Assembly: GCA_013397795.1 (NCBI GenBank)
Contig: VZTJ01004544.1
Location: 1-64,000, forward strand
DNA from: Orthonyx spaldingii
Taxonomy: Eukaryota > Chordata > Aves > Passeriformes > Orthonychidae
Length of the DNA: 64,000 nt
Direction: 5' to 3'
Positions 1 to 12,804 of this stretch are shown piece by piece. Under the pieces are notes generated by a model, which was given only the letters and a program-made list of their open reading frames with translations, made no database searches and was not told the DNA's origin. Each line of letters opens with the position of its first letter. Position 1 is the stretch's first letter. The translations under genes were made by a program, and so were the position numbers.

Positions 1-1097
1 GAGCTTTACCTCGGTCAGACCCAGTACAAGGACTATGCATTCTTGGGTAGACCTTGCAAACCAGGTTTTGGTTAACTGCTTTTTCTCTTGCAAATAGTGT
101 GGGGTGACGGACTAGAGTAGCTCGTTTTGCTCTTGGACAGACTCTGAAATGCAACATCGGACAGAGTGGGAATTGTGCTAAAGTTATGATTCATAGAAGG
201 TATTTTCGTTTTCTCAAGGATATGAGGAGAGAAAGTAGCAGAATTTAAATGGTATGAATAATGTTGGACTACATGATGTGAAAACAAAAGCCTTAACATT
301 CTTGAGTGGGAAAAAATTAAGCCAAGGAAGCTCTGAGAACCTGAGGAAGAGTGCACACATGTGCCTTATCTCTGCTCCTGTGTGTGACAATATTGGACAG
401 CATAATGTGAAAACAGCAACATGCTTGTTTGAAAAAGTAATACATGAAACAAGAAGTCTTCCCAGCACCTTCTCAGGAGGGCGCACAGGAGCTTCCTGTA
501 ATGGTGTTGTCGTCTGTGCCACTGTACATGATTTCTAAATATTCTGTATATAACATTAAGCTGTTATTGGAGCTGTGGGCTTTATTCCTGCCTATATCTC
601 TGCAGGATGACTACGCATGAACAAGCCCATTTCTACTCCTATTTACATCCTACTAATGCTCACCCTGCGGGCCATTTCATAGTTCTGTGTGTGGTTTCTG
701 GCCATTCAGGCCTGTGTTGAGATGCCAGTGGCTTATGGAATGCCCCTGATGTCTAAAGGGTAGAGGTGGGAACAATTATTTTGCTTCTTGTCCTGGAGCC
801 TGTCAAAAGTCTGACTTTGTAAGGGATTCTGGTTTTTATAAGATGGTTTGTTTCTTACCCCTCAAAAAAACATGTATTAGCCAAAGAAAAAAACTAGGAG
901 AAAAATATGGGGGAGGGGTTGTTTCGTGCTAATGGATTTGGAGAGGTTTTGCACAGGGTTGTTCATCCTTTATTAGTATGTCTATAGGTAACTTTTAGAG
1001 TGCAGAAAATTTGCCTTCTGGTTTTCTGCCTTTCATACTCATCAGGCATATCACATCAAATGGACTTCTGGGTCATTTAGATTTAATTCTAAATACT

Positions 1098-1119
1098 AAT
1101 TTAGATTTAAATCTAAATT
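1098..1119. repeat. 22-bp perfect AT-rich palindrome
   Basis: The 22 bases read the same on both strands, centred on TTTAAA, inside a run of related TTTAGATTTA/TAAATCTAAA words from about 1078 to 1128. It is probably a simple-sequence feature of the intron; a cruciform or homeodomain-type AT-rich site is possible but unsupported. Confidence 0.6.
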
Positions 1120-1743
1120 TAGATTTATCTATATAAAAAAAATCTGATCTTCAGTAATTTTGTCCCAGGAACTCTTCTTGCAATGCTTGTGGAGGCTAAA
1201 CAGTGAGTGTACCTTAGATAAGTCTGTATAATCATAATTGTTTTTCTGGGGGAAAAAGAGCACAAATGCTTTCATCCCACTCTTGGAGCTTCATTGTTTC
1301 CTCTGTGTGCACTTGGCAAGGTGGTGTATTGCTGGTAGCAAAAAATTCTAGTGCAAACAGAAGGCTCAGCCCTTGGAGGGTACTTCTCTTTATTGGAGAC
1401 TAGTGGCCCCCATGTGGTTTGAATGGCTGCTCTAAATATCTGAGCTAGTTCAGCATTGGCTTAGCTAAGCTGCCTTTAACCTACACTTTGAAATGTAAGA
1501 AAGCCACCAAGGCCACTGTTCGACCACAAAGTGTTCAGGCAGAGCTGCTCATACTGTAACTTGGGACAGCACTGCTGCTTTGGATGCCAGAGTGAGGGAG
1601 TGGGAGTCAGGCTGTACAGGCCTGGAGTGGTCTGTGCTTTGGTACCTGGGGTTGTGTTAGAAAATTTCTCCCTTAAGGCATCAGAGGTGTGAAATAATTT
1701 ATGACACTCTTGGGGTGTAAGTGTTAACCATTATTATTAAAGC

Positions 1744-1805
1744 AGTGGATTAAAGCAGTTTAAATCTGTCTTTAGGTATAAGTATTTGTTCTGCTTTAAT
1801 CCACT
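1744..1805. repeat. 15-bp perfect inverted repeat (hairpin) in TBC1D24 intron
   Basis: The left arm at 1744-1758 reads AGTGGATTAAAGCAG. The right arm at 1791-1805 is its exact reverse complement, with a 32-base spacer. In the pre-mRNA this could fold into a stem about 130 bases upstream of the acceptor at 1934. It could be the remains of a small inverted-repeat element or a local intron structure. No small-RNA family is recognised. Confidence 0.6.
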
Positions 1806-1934
1806 AGTATAGAGACTCTGAAACTCAAACTAAACTAAAGTATGCCGTTTTGGCCTCTGAAATGTCAATATATAAAAGTGGGTTTAACACACTTTCTCCT
1901 TCAATGGGAAGCTTGACTGTGCTGTCTATGCCAG

Positions 1935-4900
1935 GTCTGTGGGGCTTACCTGTCCACTGACTGGAGCGAGCGCCGGCGAGGAGGGAACAAGCTGAGTTTC
2001 TTTGGAACTGGGGAGTGCTTTGTGTTTAGGGTGAGTAAAATTTTGTTGTTGCTGCCCAGTAGCAAGACAGAACCACTGTACTGGTTAACTGTCACCTCAC
2101 TTCCACTTAAAGAAGCTGGATTACATGTCTTCCTATTTATAAAGTTTATTGAACTCAATGTGGAGGACAAATTTTACTTTTAAGTTTTGTGGTGACTCTT
2201 TTTCTTCCCTTGCACAGAACATTTTCTTAAAAGATCATAGAATCATCAAGGTTGAAACAGACCTTTAAGATCAAAGTCCAATCACCAACCCAGCACTACC
2301 ATCATGTTCACTAGTAAACTATGTCCCCAAGTGCCACATACACACGTTTTTTGCACACCTCTAAGGATGGTGTCATGGTTTGACACTGGCCAAACACCAG
2401 GCACCCATGAAAGTCACTCACTCACCCTCCCCTGCCACAGCTGGGCAGAGGAGAGAAAATTTAACGAAAGGTTCATGAGTTGATATAGGGACCGGGAGAA
2501 AACACTCCAAAGGCAAAACAGGCTCAACTTAGAGATATAGAGTGAATTTATTACTAACAAGATCAAGAACAGGAAAATGAGAAGTAAAATAAGCCCCTAA
2601 AAACACCTTTTTCCCCTTCAACCCCTCTCTTCTTCCCACCAACAGTGCAGGGGTCAGGGTATGGGGGTTTTGGTCAGTTTGTCACCTGAGGTTTTCTTCC
2701 ACTGCTCAGGGAGAGGAGTCCTTCCCCTGTGAGACCGTGGGGTCCCTCCCACGGGAGACAGTTCTCTGTGAACTCCATCGTGGTTCCAATCTCATGAGCA
2801 GCAGCTCCCTGCGACCTGCTGCAACATGAGTCCCTCCCACGGGCAAACAGTCCTCCCCAAACTGCTGCGGCATGGGTAACTCTGCCACAGGCTGCAGTCC
2901 TCCAAGGACAGGCTGCTCCAGCCTGGGAGCAGGGGGGGCCCCCTCTCTCCACCAGGTCTCCCACTGGATCACAGCCGTCTCCAGGCATCCACCCGCTCCA
3001 ACGTGGGCACGTCCTCCACGGGCTGTGGGTGGGTCTCTGCATCCCCCGTGGACCCCATGGACTGCAGGGGCACAGCTGCTTCACCATGGTCCTCACCTTA
3101 GCCTGTAAAGGAATCTTGGCTCCAGTGCCTGGAGCACCTACTCCCCCTCCTTTGTTATCACAGAGGCATTACTAACATCTCTAATTGGCCCAGCCTTGGC
3201 CAGGAGCATGTCCATCTTCAGAGCCAGCGGGGATTGGCTCTGCTGGACATGGTGGAAGCTTCCAGCAGCTTCTCACAGGGGCCACACTACCAAGAACCAG
3301 GCCATGCAAAACCAACACAGATGGTCACTCTAGCCCTTCCCTGGGCAGCCTGTGCCAGTGCCTGACAACCATTTCAGTGCAGAAATTTTCACAATATCCA
3401 ATCTAAACCTTCCCAGGCACAACAAGAGGTCGTTTCCTCTTGTCTATCTCCTGTTAACTGGGAGCAGAGCCTGACTGCAACTGATTCCACCCTCCTTTTA
3501 TGCAGTTGTAGACAAAGATGATGTAGAGATGAGAGATGTAATAAGGTAACTCAGAAATTATTGCATCATTTCTTCAACCACCTAAAAAGCAAAGAAATGA
3601 AGGATATAACACCTGGCCTAAAAGACAGGTTGATCCAGTCTTTACTGCTGACTGTGCGGGTAGAGACTGAGGGGCTGGAATGTGTGACAGATGTGTGAAA
3701 TGTTGAATGAGAGCTCTGTACAGTATGCATGCACTAACATCAGCTCTGCCCTTCTCTGCCTCTCTGCAGCTACAGCCAGAAGTGGAACGCTACGAGTGGG
3801 TGATCATAAAACACCCAGAACTAGCCTCGACCGGATCAGAGACAGAAAATCATGCCCAACCAGCTTCCAGCACCCTCTCCTCCAGCAGCATCCCCTCAGA
3901 CCCCTCAGATCGCCTTTCTCCCTTCTTAGCAGCTCGGCACTTCAACTTGCCTTCCAAAACAGCCTCCATGTTCATGGCTGGCAGCAGTGAGTGTATCATT
4001 GTAGGTGAGTCAGTGTGAGAATTCGAGCACAGATCCTACCCCAGCTCTTCCTGTCCACCTGAGATACATGGTAAATACACCTGACCCCTTTAGCTATTTC
4101 AATACCATGACAGGTAGAGATAAAATTGCCCAAAACCTGACATCAATTCCCAACCAAAATTTTCTGTGGGAAAACCTGCATACAAGCAGTTTAGAGAAGA
4201 CAGTAACTCATGGCTTTAAGCACAGCCATTCCTTCATACTGCCTAATTGACAATGAGAAGTAGTTCTCAAAAAAGAGCTTACTTTGCATCAAGACTTTTG
4301 AAACATAGAGTAAACTATAAAACATGTTAATTCTCCAGGAACTTTATTGGATCTATGGTGCTGCTGACTTTGGCAAAAATCTGCTTAGTAAAGTTGTCAC
4401 TGAAGTGGGATTTACAGGGAATAGATCTAAAATCATAGTTGTCATTTTCCCAAAAATCTTTGCTTGACAGTTGTTAGGAGAGCAACCGGCCTATAATTTC
4501 CTCTGTAATGTCAAGTGTTGGCTGATATCCCACTTAGCAGCATGTGCTGTCATCATAGAATCATGGAATTGTTTAGGTTGGAAAAGCCCTCTAAGACCAT
4601 TGAGTCCAACCACTATCCCAGCACTGCCAAGGCCACCACTAAACCATGTCCCCAAGTGCCACATCTACATGGTTTTTGAACACTTCTGGGCATGGTGAGT
4701 CCACCACTGTCCTGGGCAGCCTGTTCCTTTCAGTGCAGAAATTTTCCCAATATCCAACCTAAATCTTCCCTGGTGGTTGAGGCATTTTCCTCTTGTCCTG
4801 TCCCTTGTTCCCTGTGAGCAGAGCCCAACCCCCACCATGTTCCACCCTCCTGTCAGGGAGATGCAGAGTGTGATGTGTCCCACCAGCTCTTCCTGTCAAC

Positions 4901-5793
4901 CCTGGGTGAGGGAGTCGCTTATATTTACCATGTACCTATGGGTAGGAATAGGAGAGATACAGGCTTGGGTAGTAGATACATAGGAGTGAATGTTGTACAC
5001 AGCTCCAGCTGTGGACCAGAATTCCCACCCTTTTGATTCTTCAGATAGCTTTAGTAACTGTTCTTTGATGGTTGCCCAGTAAGCAATGGGGAATCTTCCT
5101 TTTTGTTCTCGTAACATATTTCTGTCTAACTTTATTTCACTTAATCTGCATTTTCTGACTGAAAGCTCTGTTAACCTTGGCATAGACCCAGAGATAACCG
5201 AAATGCTTTTAACTATTATGTGGTTTCTAGTGATTTAGAAGACCAAGTCAGTGTTGTTACTTATTGATCTGTTCTTCTATCAGCTTTGATTTTTGACTGT
5301 TAACAGAATTACTGGTTTTCCTTTACTGGAGGGAAGATTTGCAGTTGTAGCTTCCAGTATCCTCCAGCACTGAAATACAAATCTTAAATGCAGGTAGTTT
5401 TTGTTCTTACTGAGTTGCATTACTTTTCTTTATTATTATTTTAAAAAATCATCCGGTTCTGATATTATCATTCAAAACCTATACATTTGATCATATACTG
5501 TTACACCTGAAGACAGCAAGCAGACATTGCTGAGGGCTTCCCGTTTTTCCCGTGGGAAAAGCACTGAAGTCTTTGTCTAGCTGTTTCCCATGCCAAGAAA
5601 TGCAGAGACATTCTCACCCTGTCTTTGTCTCTTCCCAGGAGGTGGTGATGGCCAGGCTCTGTACCTCGATGCAGATCTGAACCACGGGAGAACCAGCCAC
5701 TGCAACACTTTCAATAACCAGCCACTGTGCTCTGAAAACTTCCAGATCTCCATCCTGGAGGTGTGGGGCTTCAGGGACACCATGAATGGTTGA
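1935..5793 (+). CDS. TBC1D24: TBC1D24, C-terminal exons (TLDc domain), 5' partial
   Basis: Last three coding exons of TBC1 domain family member 24, an ARF6-interacting TBC/TLDc protein of vesicle traffic, neurite growth and oxidative-stress resistance. Exons: 1935-2030 (phase 0 to 0), 3770-4004 (ends phase 1) and 5639-5793 (stop TGA 5791-5793). Acceptors are AG and donors are GTGAGT, and the frames join without a break to give 161 residues. The product is the second half of the TLDc domain. Diagnostic stretches are VCGAYLSTDWSER and FFGTGECFVF in the first exon, RLSPFLAARHFNLPSKT in the second, and GRTSHCNTFNNQPLCSENF plus a WGF near the C terminus in the third. The TBC domain and earlier TLDc exons (about 400 residues in a roughly 560-residue family) lie upstream of the window. 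The intron at 2031-3769 carries a CR1 with a nested LTR, and the intron at 4005-5638 carries another CR1. The human neighbour on this side is also ATP6V0C, which supports orthology. Confidence 0.96.
2234..3530 (-). mobile_element. CR1 LINE 3' fragment, split by an LTR
   Basis: The reverse complement of a CR1 3' end begins at about 2234 (TCATAGAATCAT..., the usual inverted CR1 tail). It runs to 2370, is interrupted by the LTR at 2371-3319, and resumes from 3320 to about 3530 with CR1-like sequence (CCCTGGGCAGCCTG, TTTCCTCTTGTC). The two halves join in CR1 order. It is 5' truncated, has no coding capacity, and sits in a TBC1D24 intron. The outer edges are estimated by eye. Confidence 0.85.
2371..3319 (-). 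mobile_element. Solo endogenous retrovirus LTR nested in CR1
   Basis: A 949-bp element starts TGTCATGG and ends CAACACA (TG...CA termini). It is flanked by a perfect 5-bp duplication GATGG at 2366-2370 and 3320-3324, which fits an ERVL-like or related integrase. Read on the minus strand it has an AATAAA at 2547-2552 near its 3' end, so that is the likely sense. The sequence resembles a common bird LTR (a stretch near 3190-3300 with GGCCAGGAGC and a GAAGCTTCCAGCAGC word is typical, from memory). No internal viral genes are present. Open frames of 74-140 codons inside it are not genes. Confidence 0.85.
4554..4890 (-). mobile_element. CR1 LINE 3' fragment
   Basis: The segment opens with TCATAGAATCATGGAATTG and continues with GGTTGGAAAAGCCCTCTAAG, CCCAGCACTGCCAAGGCCAC and CCTGGGCAGCCTGTTCC. 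This is the classic reverse complement of an avian CR1 3' end. It is a 5'-truncated copy of roughly 340 bp in the TBC1D24 intron before the last coding exon. The right edge is approximate. Confidence 0.9.
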
Positions 5794-8700
5794 TGTGACT
5801 ATCATTAATCAACTAGTTTTTCAGTTGTCCAAGGATTCCCAAGGTAAATTCCAATGCAGGAGCTAAGTTAGATCATCCTTTCTGCTGGGCTCAGTGCCGT
5901 GAGTCATTCCTAAGTGGTGCACTTGAATGCAGGCCTAGTTGTTTACTCTTATTTAAGACAGGTCAAGGTGAAGTGATGTATCTGGTTAACTCCTTGTCCC
6001 TTTACCTCTAGAGATCTGTATTCAGGGACTGTTGTTGGTAAAAATGAAAATGTGATGAGTTCAGACCCATGCTAGATGGATACAGGTCTGAATCATGGGG
6101 TAGGTTTCAGTCCGCAGTCCTCGGAGGCACAGCCCTGGCTGAGCTGTGCTGCAGAGCTCTGAGCCACTGACACCAGTAGCTGGCCTGAGCCAGGAATATC
6201 AAATGTCTGCTCACAGGGAACACTGATGACCTCAGATTTGACTTATAGCAATAGTTCATAAAATCACTGCCCTCCTATGAGCAGACTTTGTGAAGACAAA
6301 TCAGTACCATTAAGTTATGAAGCTCTTCTTTCACAGCAGAACCATGATTGCTGATCTTCTTGTACCAAAACCTTTGACACGTTCCGGTTGCATATGTTTG
6401 AGCAGCCTGCCTCTTGAGAAAGGCATCCAAGCTGGACGGTGATATCTCCAACTCTTGATTTTGTTTACATTCCGATTCCATATCAGTATGATGACTTCAG
6501 AGTGACTCGCTGTGTCAGGCAGCTGAAAGCCAGAGAGTATCTGCAGTGCTCAGAAATGTTCCTTTCCTCATCTTTCCTGGGAGCTGAAATGAAGTTTAAA
6601 ATCTGAAAATCACTGTGCTGATATCCCTGTATGTTTGGGGAATTAGACATCGTGATAACAGGAACTTAATTCTCTCCCCAAAAGTGAAGAAAGGAAGGCA
6701 GGAGGGAAATCTGGGAGTGAATGCGTTTCCCAGGAGAACTGGAGGCAACATTGTTTCTCCAGATGTCTTCCCGGTGATGAGATCACTCATGAGAAGGTAA
6801 CAGTTTTCTTCCTGTATATTCTGGTATGGTTTGGGTGATGCAAAAAGGCTTTTCTCATTCCTGAGCATTCCTACATTCTCTACAGACATGCGCTGTGGCA
6901 TGTGATGTCTGGAGGCAATTCCCCAGTGTCTTTATCCAAAAATTGCACTATCTGTTGTGGAACTTCTCCCACATGAAGCACAAACACATAAGCATCAATG
7001 AGTAGTCCAGAATATACAACAGGATGCTCAAAGCTTCAGCGGGTAACTCACTAGTAAGATTTATCACAACACAGAAAATGAGGGGAAAGAGAAATTACTG
7101 GTTTTCTAAACAGTTCAATCTAAAAAACTGCTGTAGAGGCGGATTGCTACTTAATGTTATTGCTACTTAAGCTTGAAGTTCATTAAAAGGAAAATTTAAA
7201 ATTAGTAATGTTAAAAGCTAGTCTGGACAGGGTCGCGTTCATGTTCAGAGGTCAGAAATGAGTTCTTGGTCATGTTGGCTTGTCCAGCTTGCCAGCCATG
7301 ACAGTACTTCATGGCTTGGTAAAGAGTTGCCTCTTGCAGAGTATGTGAACAAACTTGCAAAAATAAGATTTACTGTTTAAGATGCCATTTTGAATTTTTG
7401 TCAAAATAACTCTTTGAAAAATTAGCCTGTGCAGAACAGTTTAAGATGTCTTTTGCATAATTTTTATTTGCAGTTGGATTCTCTCACCCTGTCTGAGAGT
7501 CAGCACTGGGCCTCCCTTTCTCCTCCTTCCCACACAGTGAGTTCTGCCCAGTTGTCTTTTCATAGGTTTACCATAAGCTTGATTGAAGTGCAAGAGATAC
7601 TTCAGTTATACTGATGTATTTTGATGTGGAAGAACTCAATCATATCTGGTTTTTCGCAAACACTGGCTTGATGCTGCTGCCTTCTATTTTTCCAAGCCGC
7701 CCATGTCACTTTGCCCTTGCAGTTATCCCACACCCTTCCTCAGAAAAAAGGAATCACTCAAAAAGTGTAGGCTCACCTTAGTGTAGGTGGGATTTCAGTT
7801 TTGTTTGCATCTCCTCTTTTGAGCTTGTCTGAGGAGGTGCCCTTGGGAACAAAAAACAACTCTGAAACACAGTGGTATTAATTTCCAGCTTGTTGTCAGA
7901 AATTCCCTGGAGCTGTGCGTTGGTAGGATTTGTGGGAGTGTAATATTCTACTCCAAATGAATAAATTTTATCTGCAAAAACTTGGGTGCACCTGGCAGTG
8001 TGATAGGATTTCCTTGCTCCCATCCCTGCCAGATGCATCTATGGCAATGCCTTGTCTTAAGCTTAAGAAACATTCCTCAGAAATATGTTCCTTTCCCTGC
8101 TCTGTTCTTGGTACACAGTGATCTGGGTGTTTGAAATCTGAAATAACTCCTGGTTGCTCAGAAACTCATCATAGGATATCAGTGTGAGAATCCAAGGAGC
8201 AGTACTGGACACCAGGCACGGGATTGGTTTGGCTTGATAAAACACTGCCCTTCCACAGCCACCCTGTGGGACTGGTCTCTGTAGTTTGAACTGGAATAGC
8301 CTGGATGAGCACAAAGCTGCAATAATCCAGGGAGAGCAGTTCTACAGTGCTGCAGCAACTTCACACAATCCTTGTGTTCAGTAAAAATGGATATTCCTTG
8401 TCATGTGCAAATCCTCATCCATCATTCCTGTTGTGGTTGTGAGACAGCTTAGAAGAACAGCATTTTGACTTGGTCATCTTTCCAGTAGCAAAGAGGCATT
8501 TTTTGTGTCTGTGAGGCATTTTTCCTGTCTGTGTAGTTAATGGTTGTTGCTGACCAACTGTATGTCAAAGTTCAAACCCTTTGTTTCATGCAAAGCTCTT
8601 GAGGTGGAGGCCACAGGGTGGTTTTGAAGACAGTGACTACAATGGGCACCTTATCAGGAAGTGGAGTTATCTCAAGTACTCCAGCCATGAAGTGCTTTAG

Positions 8701-9110
8701 TCAGTTTTTACTTGCAGTTCTGAACAGCTGTTGAAGTAGGCTGTAGTCCCTGTTTGTGGTCCTGTTGGCAGCAATGACAGAGTGCCAGAGTCACGGGATG
8801 GGCCTTGGGGTGGAAGCTGCGGGCTGGATGTTGGGCACCACAGTTCTCTAAGAGCATCTGTGCTTTCCTGAGAAGCTGCTTTTTGCTTTGTCATATTCCT
8901 TGAAGGCAGAAAAGATTAGAAACTTCTGACATCAGATACCTGACTTCACTATAAATGGCAACCAAGTTGTTTGCAGGCCACAGGAACTGTATCCAGCTGC
9001 AGCCAGGCTGGACAGACTTCACTGCACCTGAGCTGTCTTTCCTGTAGCTCCTGCACTTTGGCACACTCCTTTTTCTGATGAAGCACATTAATCAACCTCC
9101 TGTTAATAAA
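5794..9110 (+). other. TBC1D24: Probable TBC1D24 3' untranslated region
   Basis: No coding exon is recognisable after the TGA at 5793. AATAAA signals occur at 7960-7965 and 9105-9110, the second in the context TTAATAAAGGC. Human TBC1D24 has a 3' UTR of several kilobases, so an end near 9.1 kb is plausible, but the true cleavage site cannot be fixed from sequence alone. The open frames of 60-90 codons on both strands have no family resemblance. Confidence 0.45.
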
Positions 9111-12100
9111 GGCAAATTAGCAAAGGGGAAGGAAAATCTCTCATTTCCTCTCTAGTGACATATCTGAAGTCAAAATGGAGTGGGGGCCAGTACTGTTCTT
9201 TGAAGAGTTAAACCATGCCAGTAGAGATCTCTGGTGACCCACAGAGGGGTGACACGTGCAGATCCATCAACTGCTCTTCATGTGTGTGTATTGAAATTGT
9301 GTACTTTGTTCTTGGAAATTCATCCTCATTTCTGGTGGGGCATGATCTCCTCTTCCCATAGGGACACTGATGCCACGGCCAGGAGCTGACCCACAACCAT
9401 GGCACTGCGAGAGCTCAGCTCCTGCAAGTGGCTCTGAGTCAGGCTGCTGGGTACAGCCGAGGCATGGGCATCTGGCTGTTCTGCAGCTCTCTGTCATGAA
9501 TTGCAAACTATTCGTAGTCAGGTTGAGTGTGTGTGTACTATTTGGGGTGATGTTTTCTTCAGATGAGTGGTGATGTGCTGCTGCATTGGTTTTCTACCCT
9601 GTCTTGAAATCACTGCCCTATGTCAACGGTATTTTTGTCACTGTGGAGAATCTTGGATTATATTAAAAGTATTTGACTGTGGAGGCTGCAGGCTTTGTCC
9701 TTTTTTCTGGTCTTTTCCTTCCTGTAGAGCTCATAGCAGAAGGCACCCTGAAACTGCGCGAAACCTTGGAGCATGTGTTCTCTGACAGAACTCTCACTGC
9801 GCTGAGGTGGTTACACGGTTTCTGATCATTTCAGATCTCACAAGACTTCCCCTGAGATGAGGTGTCAAACTGACTGTGAAGTCTCTCGATTGGCAAATTC
9901 TGACATGAGCCTTCTTCCCATTGCAGGGCCAGGGAGCATGGTTTGCCCCAGCCCAGGTTTAAAATGGAGCTTAGGGGTGTCTTCTGGCCACCAGCACCTG
10001 TAAGTTGCGATCAGACCATGCAGTGACCAAGAATGTAAATGAAAAAAGTGGAATTCCACTAAATTTGGGGGTTTAAACAAACTGCTGTTGGGCCAAAGGG
10101 ATTTGGGTTTTTCCCCCAAAGAATCTCCCACCCCACTATATCTACCTCATACACAAATCTGGGCTTCCCGTGCTGCTGTACATTTTCAAGAGCATAGCTG
10201 TGGTTTAAGGCAATGCAGTGTGGAAAAGGGATTGCTGAGCTGGCAGAAACAATTCCCAGATGATTCTCCAGCCAACTCTGCACTGCCAGGAGGTTGGCTG
10301 CACTGGAAGCCCATGGCCACTAGAGGTTCCTCTCAACCTGATCCTGTGCCTCCATCACCAGTAAATCCATCCTTGCAATCCAAAAGGGCATTCTTCGCAT
10401 GATTTCGAAAGGTGACGTGAGCCTTAAATACCATAAATCACAATTTTACAACTCTCTTAAAGGCTGTAAACTTAATCATGAAGGTACTTAGTAGCAGGAA
10501 GGTGTGAGGGATCATGAGGAGCTGAGCAGTGCAGGCAGCTGTTTTGGGATCTCGCAACTGCTGTAAAGCCAGTGACTGAGACCTGAGAGGGGAGCGTGCT
10601 TGATTACATCAGGCAGCAGAAGCTTGGTGTCCTGTCTGGAAAGTGTGGTGATGGGAAGGTCCTGGATGATGTCTCAGCAGCTGCAGGAGCATGAACTGGA
10701 AAAGGAAGGCTGTGCAGTGTCTTGCTGCTTTGCTGCAGTGTGAGAAGAGTGTGATGTTTGCTAGTTGTGGGTTTTTTTCCTGGATTTTCTGTATGGGCTT
10801 TTATGTAAATGTCTCCAAGATACCTGCTTCCTTGAGAAATTTTTTATAACCAGCTGTGGCACAACGTTGCCTCTGGGAGCAAATTTAAAGTGTTTCCTGC
10901 CTTTTCAAGCGCCTCACTGGATGTTTGCAGCCCTGCCCTGCTATCACCCTTCCCAAGCCCTGCTTTGGGTTGCAGAGCCTGTGCCTCTGGGAGGATCGTG
11001 GCTCTTCTCCTTGGCTGTGCTCTGGTGCCATAGGCTGCTGCTGACTGATTTCAGACCACGCAAACAGCTCTTGGGTGGAGCTCGGTCCAGGCTTCAGCTG
11101 GGGAAAAGTGGAGCGTGTTTGTTCCTGCTTTGCAAACCTGCTGCTGGCTGCTGCTGGGCAAGGGTAGATAAGGCACCAGGACTGTCGGCCCTGTTCCTGA
11201 ACCCAAGGATGCACCTCCCATTGCTGACACAGCTTCAGTCCATGGCCTGGATGTTGAGTCACCTCCCTTTTCGTGGTTAAATGTTCTCCAGAGTTACGGC
11301 TGTGCCCTCCACGTGCCATTGACTGAAGGGTTTCTGACTGGGCTCATCCTCCTGATCCCTCAGCCATGAGACGAAGGAGGCAGCTCTGATAACCTGTGGG
11401 GAAAAGCGCAAGCCCAGCAAGCCATTGATCAGTACCTCATCCTCCCTGCCTGCGTGATGCTGGATCCTCTGTTCCATAAATGACTGGGAGTGCACATTTT
11501 TGATGCGTGAGCATTCCAGAGCAGCGCTGGCATTGGCCACACCAGCTCAGCAGCCTGGCTGGCTGCAGCCAGAACTCTCCTGCTGGTGGTGGCTGGGACA
11601 CAGTCTATTCCTCTTCCTTGAACACCCTCCTCATGCTGTGAAATCCTGCTCCTTTAACTACTCTGGATTTATGTGAAGAACCGCTTTTGCCCCCTCACTC
11701 TGTGATGCTCTTGGATGTGCTGCAGAGAGCCAATCTCTCTGCCAGAACTTTTTTTCCTTCTGTATCCTTACCTGCTGCAGGGGTCTGAGTACACTGTGTT
11801 TGGCACACTCAGCTTGATGAGGCTCTGAATTCAAGCCCAAGAAAGACCACAGTTCAAACAAGGTTGGCTGCTCACTGTGAATTCTGCAGAGCAATAACTT
11901 GTCCAGTTTTGTTCAAGGGAGGTTTAGGGCTGTCACTGCTGAGCTGGGTCGAGGTGTACATCCAGGCTGGTATCTTATCCATGGACTTCTTGCATGGCAA
12001 ATCACACCTGCCTGTGGATAGCTCTGCCAGCACAAGGCCGGTGGCCGTGGGAGTCCTGCTGAACTGTGGTGCCCTGCAGGCCGAGTTCTGGCAGCCAGCT

Positions 12101-12772
12101 GGCATGAGGGGTACATCTGCATCTGTCCTTGGCACCTTAGAGCTTTGCCATAGGCAGCTGTGTCTGTGGTGCAGCACTCCACAGCCACCCACTCCCCTCA
12201 CCTGCACAACCGGGTAACCCTTGGGCACAGTGGAACAGTGAAACTGGGCTTCCTCACTGCCTCCACAGCTAAAACACTGCAGGACTTCTTCCCCATGGCC
12301 ACACTCAAAGCAAGTTATTGGGGAAAGAGGCAGAAATGGCTCAGAGATCTGAATTTCCCTGGGTTTGGCTGCCTGTTTCACTGAACCGGGCAGCGAACTC
12401 TGGCACTTCCTTCCCACAGGGAAGGGCTGTGGCAGGGCTGGAGCCCTGCTACGGAGCAGAATCCCCCCCAGTTACCCACTCTTGAGACAAAGCCAGCAGA
12501 AAATGCATTTCAGCAGTTCCACAGCTCACAGAAATACTTGTGGATGCTCCTGTAAGGATCTGCCCCTGTCATAACCTCTCTCTCAAATTCATTAGGCTTT
12601 CCTGACAGTCCAGAACACCAGCCACAGCTCCTGCAGGATACTGTACTTTTTTGGGGCAAAGCATTTCCCAAAGTCATTGCTTTCTTTGCAGCCCACCATG
12701 GGTTGTGCCCCAGGGTTGGCTCCACCTCAGAAACTGACCTCAGCAGTTCAGCCAAGTTCAACTTAAAAGACT

Positions 12773-12804
12773 GGGCCATATGCAGGGCCATATGCAGGGC
12801 CATA
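12773..12804. repeat. 12-bp tandem repeat, 2.7 copies
   Basis: The unit GGGCCATATGCA occurs twice and is followed by a third partial copy, GGGCCATA. This is a short local duplication with no other visible role. Confidence 0.7.

Larger units (their letters stand above)
1..1934 (+). other. TBC1D24: TBC1D24 intron (3' part)
   Basis: No coding exon was recognised before the acceptor at 1933-1934. The residues that precede the first visible exon in vertebrate TBC1D24 (end of the TBC domain and linker) are not found here, so the earlier exons lie upstream of the window. The stretch is AT-rich and holds a 22-bp palindrome at 1098-1119 and a 15-bp perfect inverted repeat at 1744-1805. Short open frames at 72-538 have no family resemblance and look like chance. 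Confidence 0.6.

Noticed and set aside
2674..3096. 140-codon minus-strand frame
   Set aside because: Lies wholly inside the solo LTR at 2371-3319 and has no retroviral protein motif.
11872..12417. 181-codon minus-strand frame with a CxxC-like run (CFECGHGEEVLQCFSC)
   Set aside because: Looks like a zinc-binding knuckle at first, but spacing and surroundings fit no known family and the other strand is equally open.
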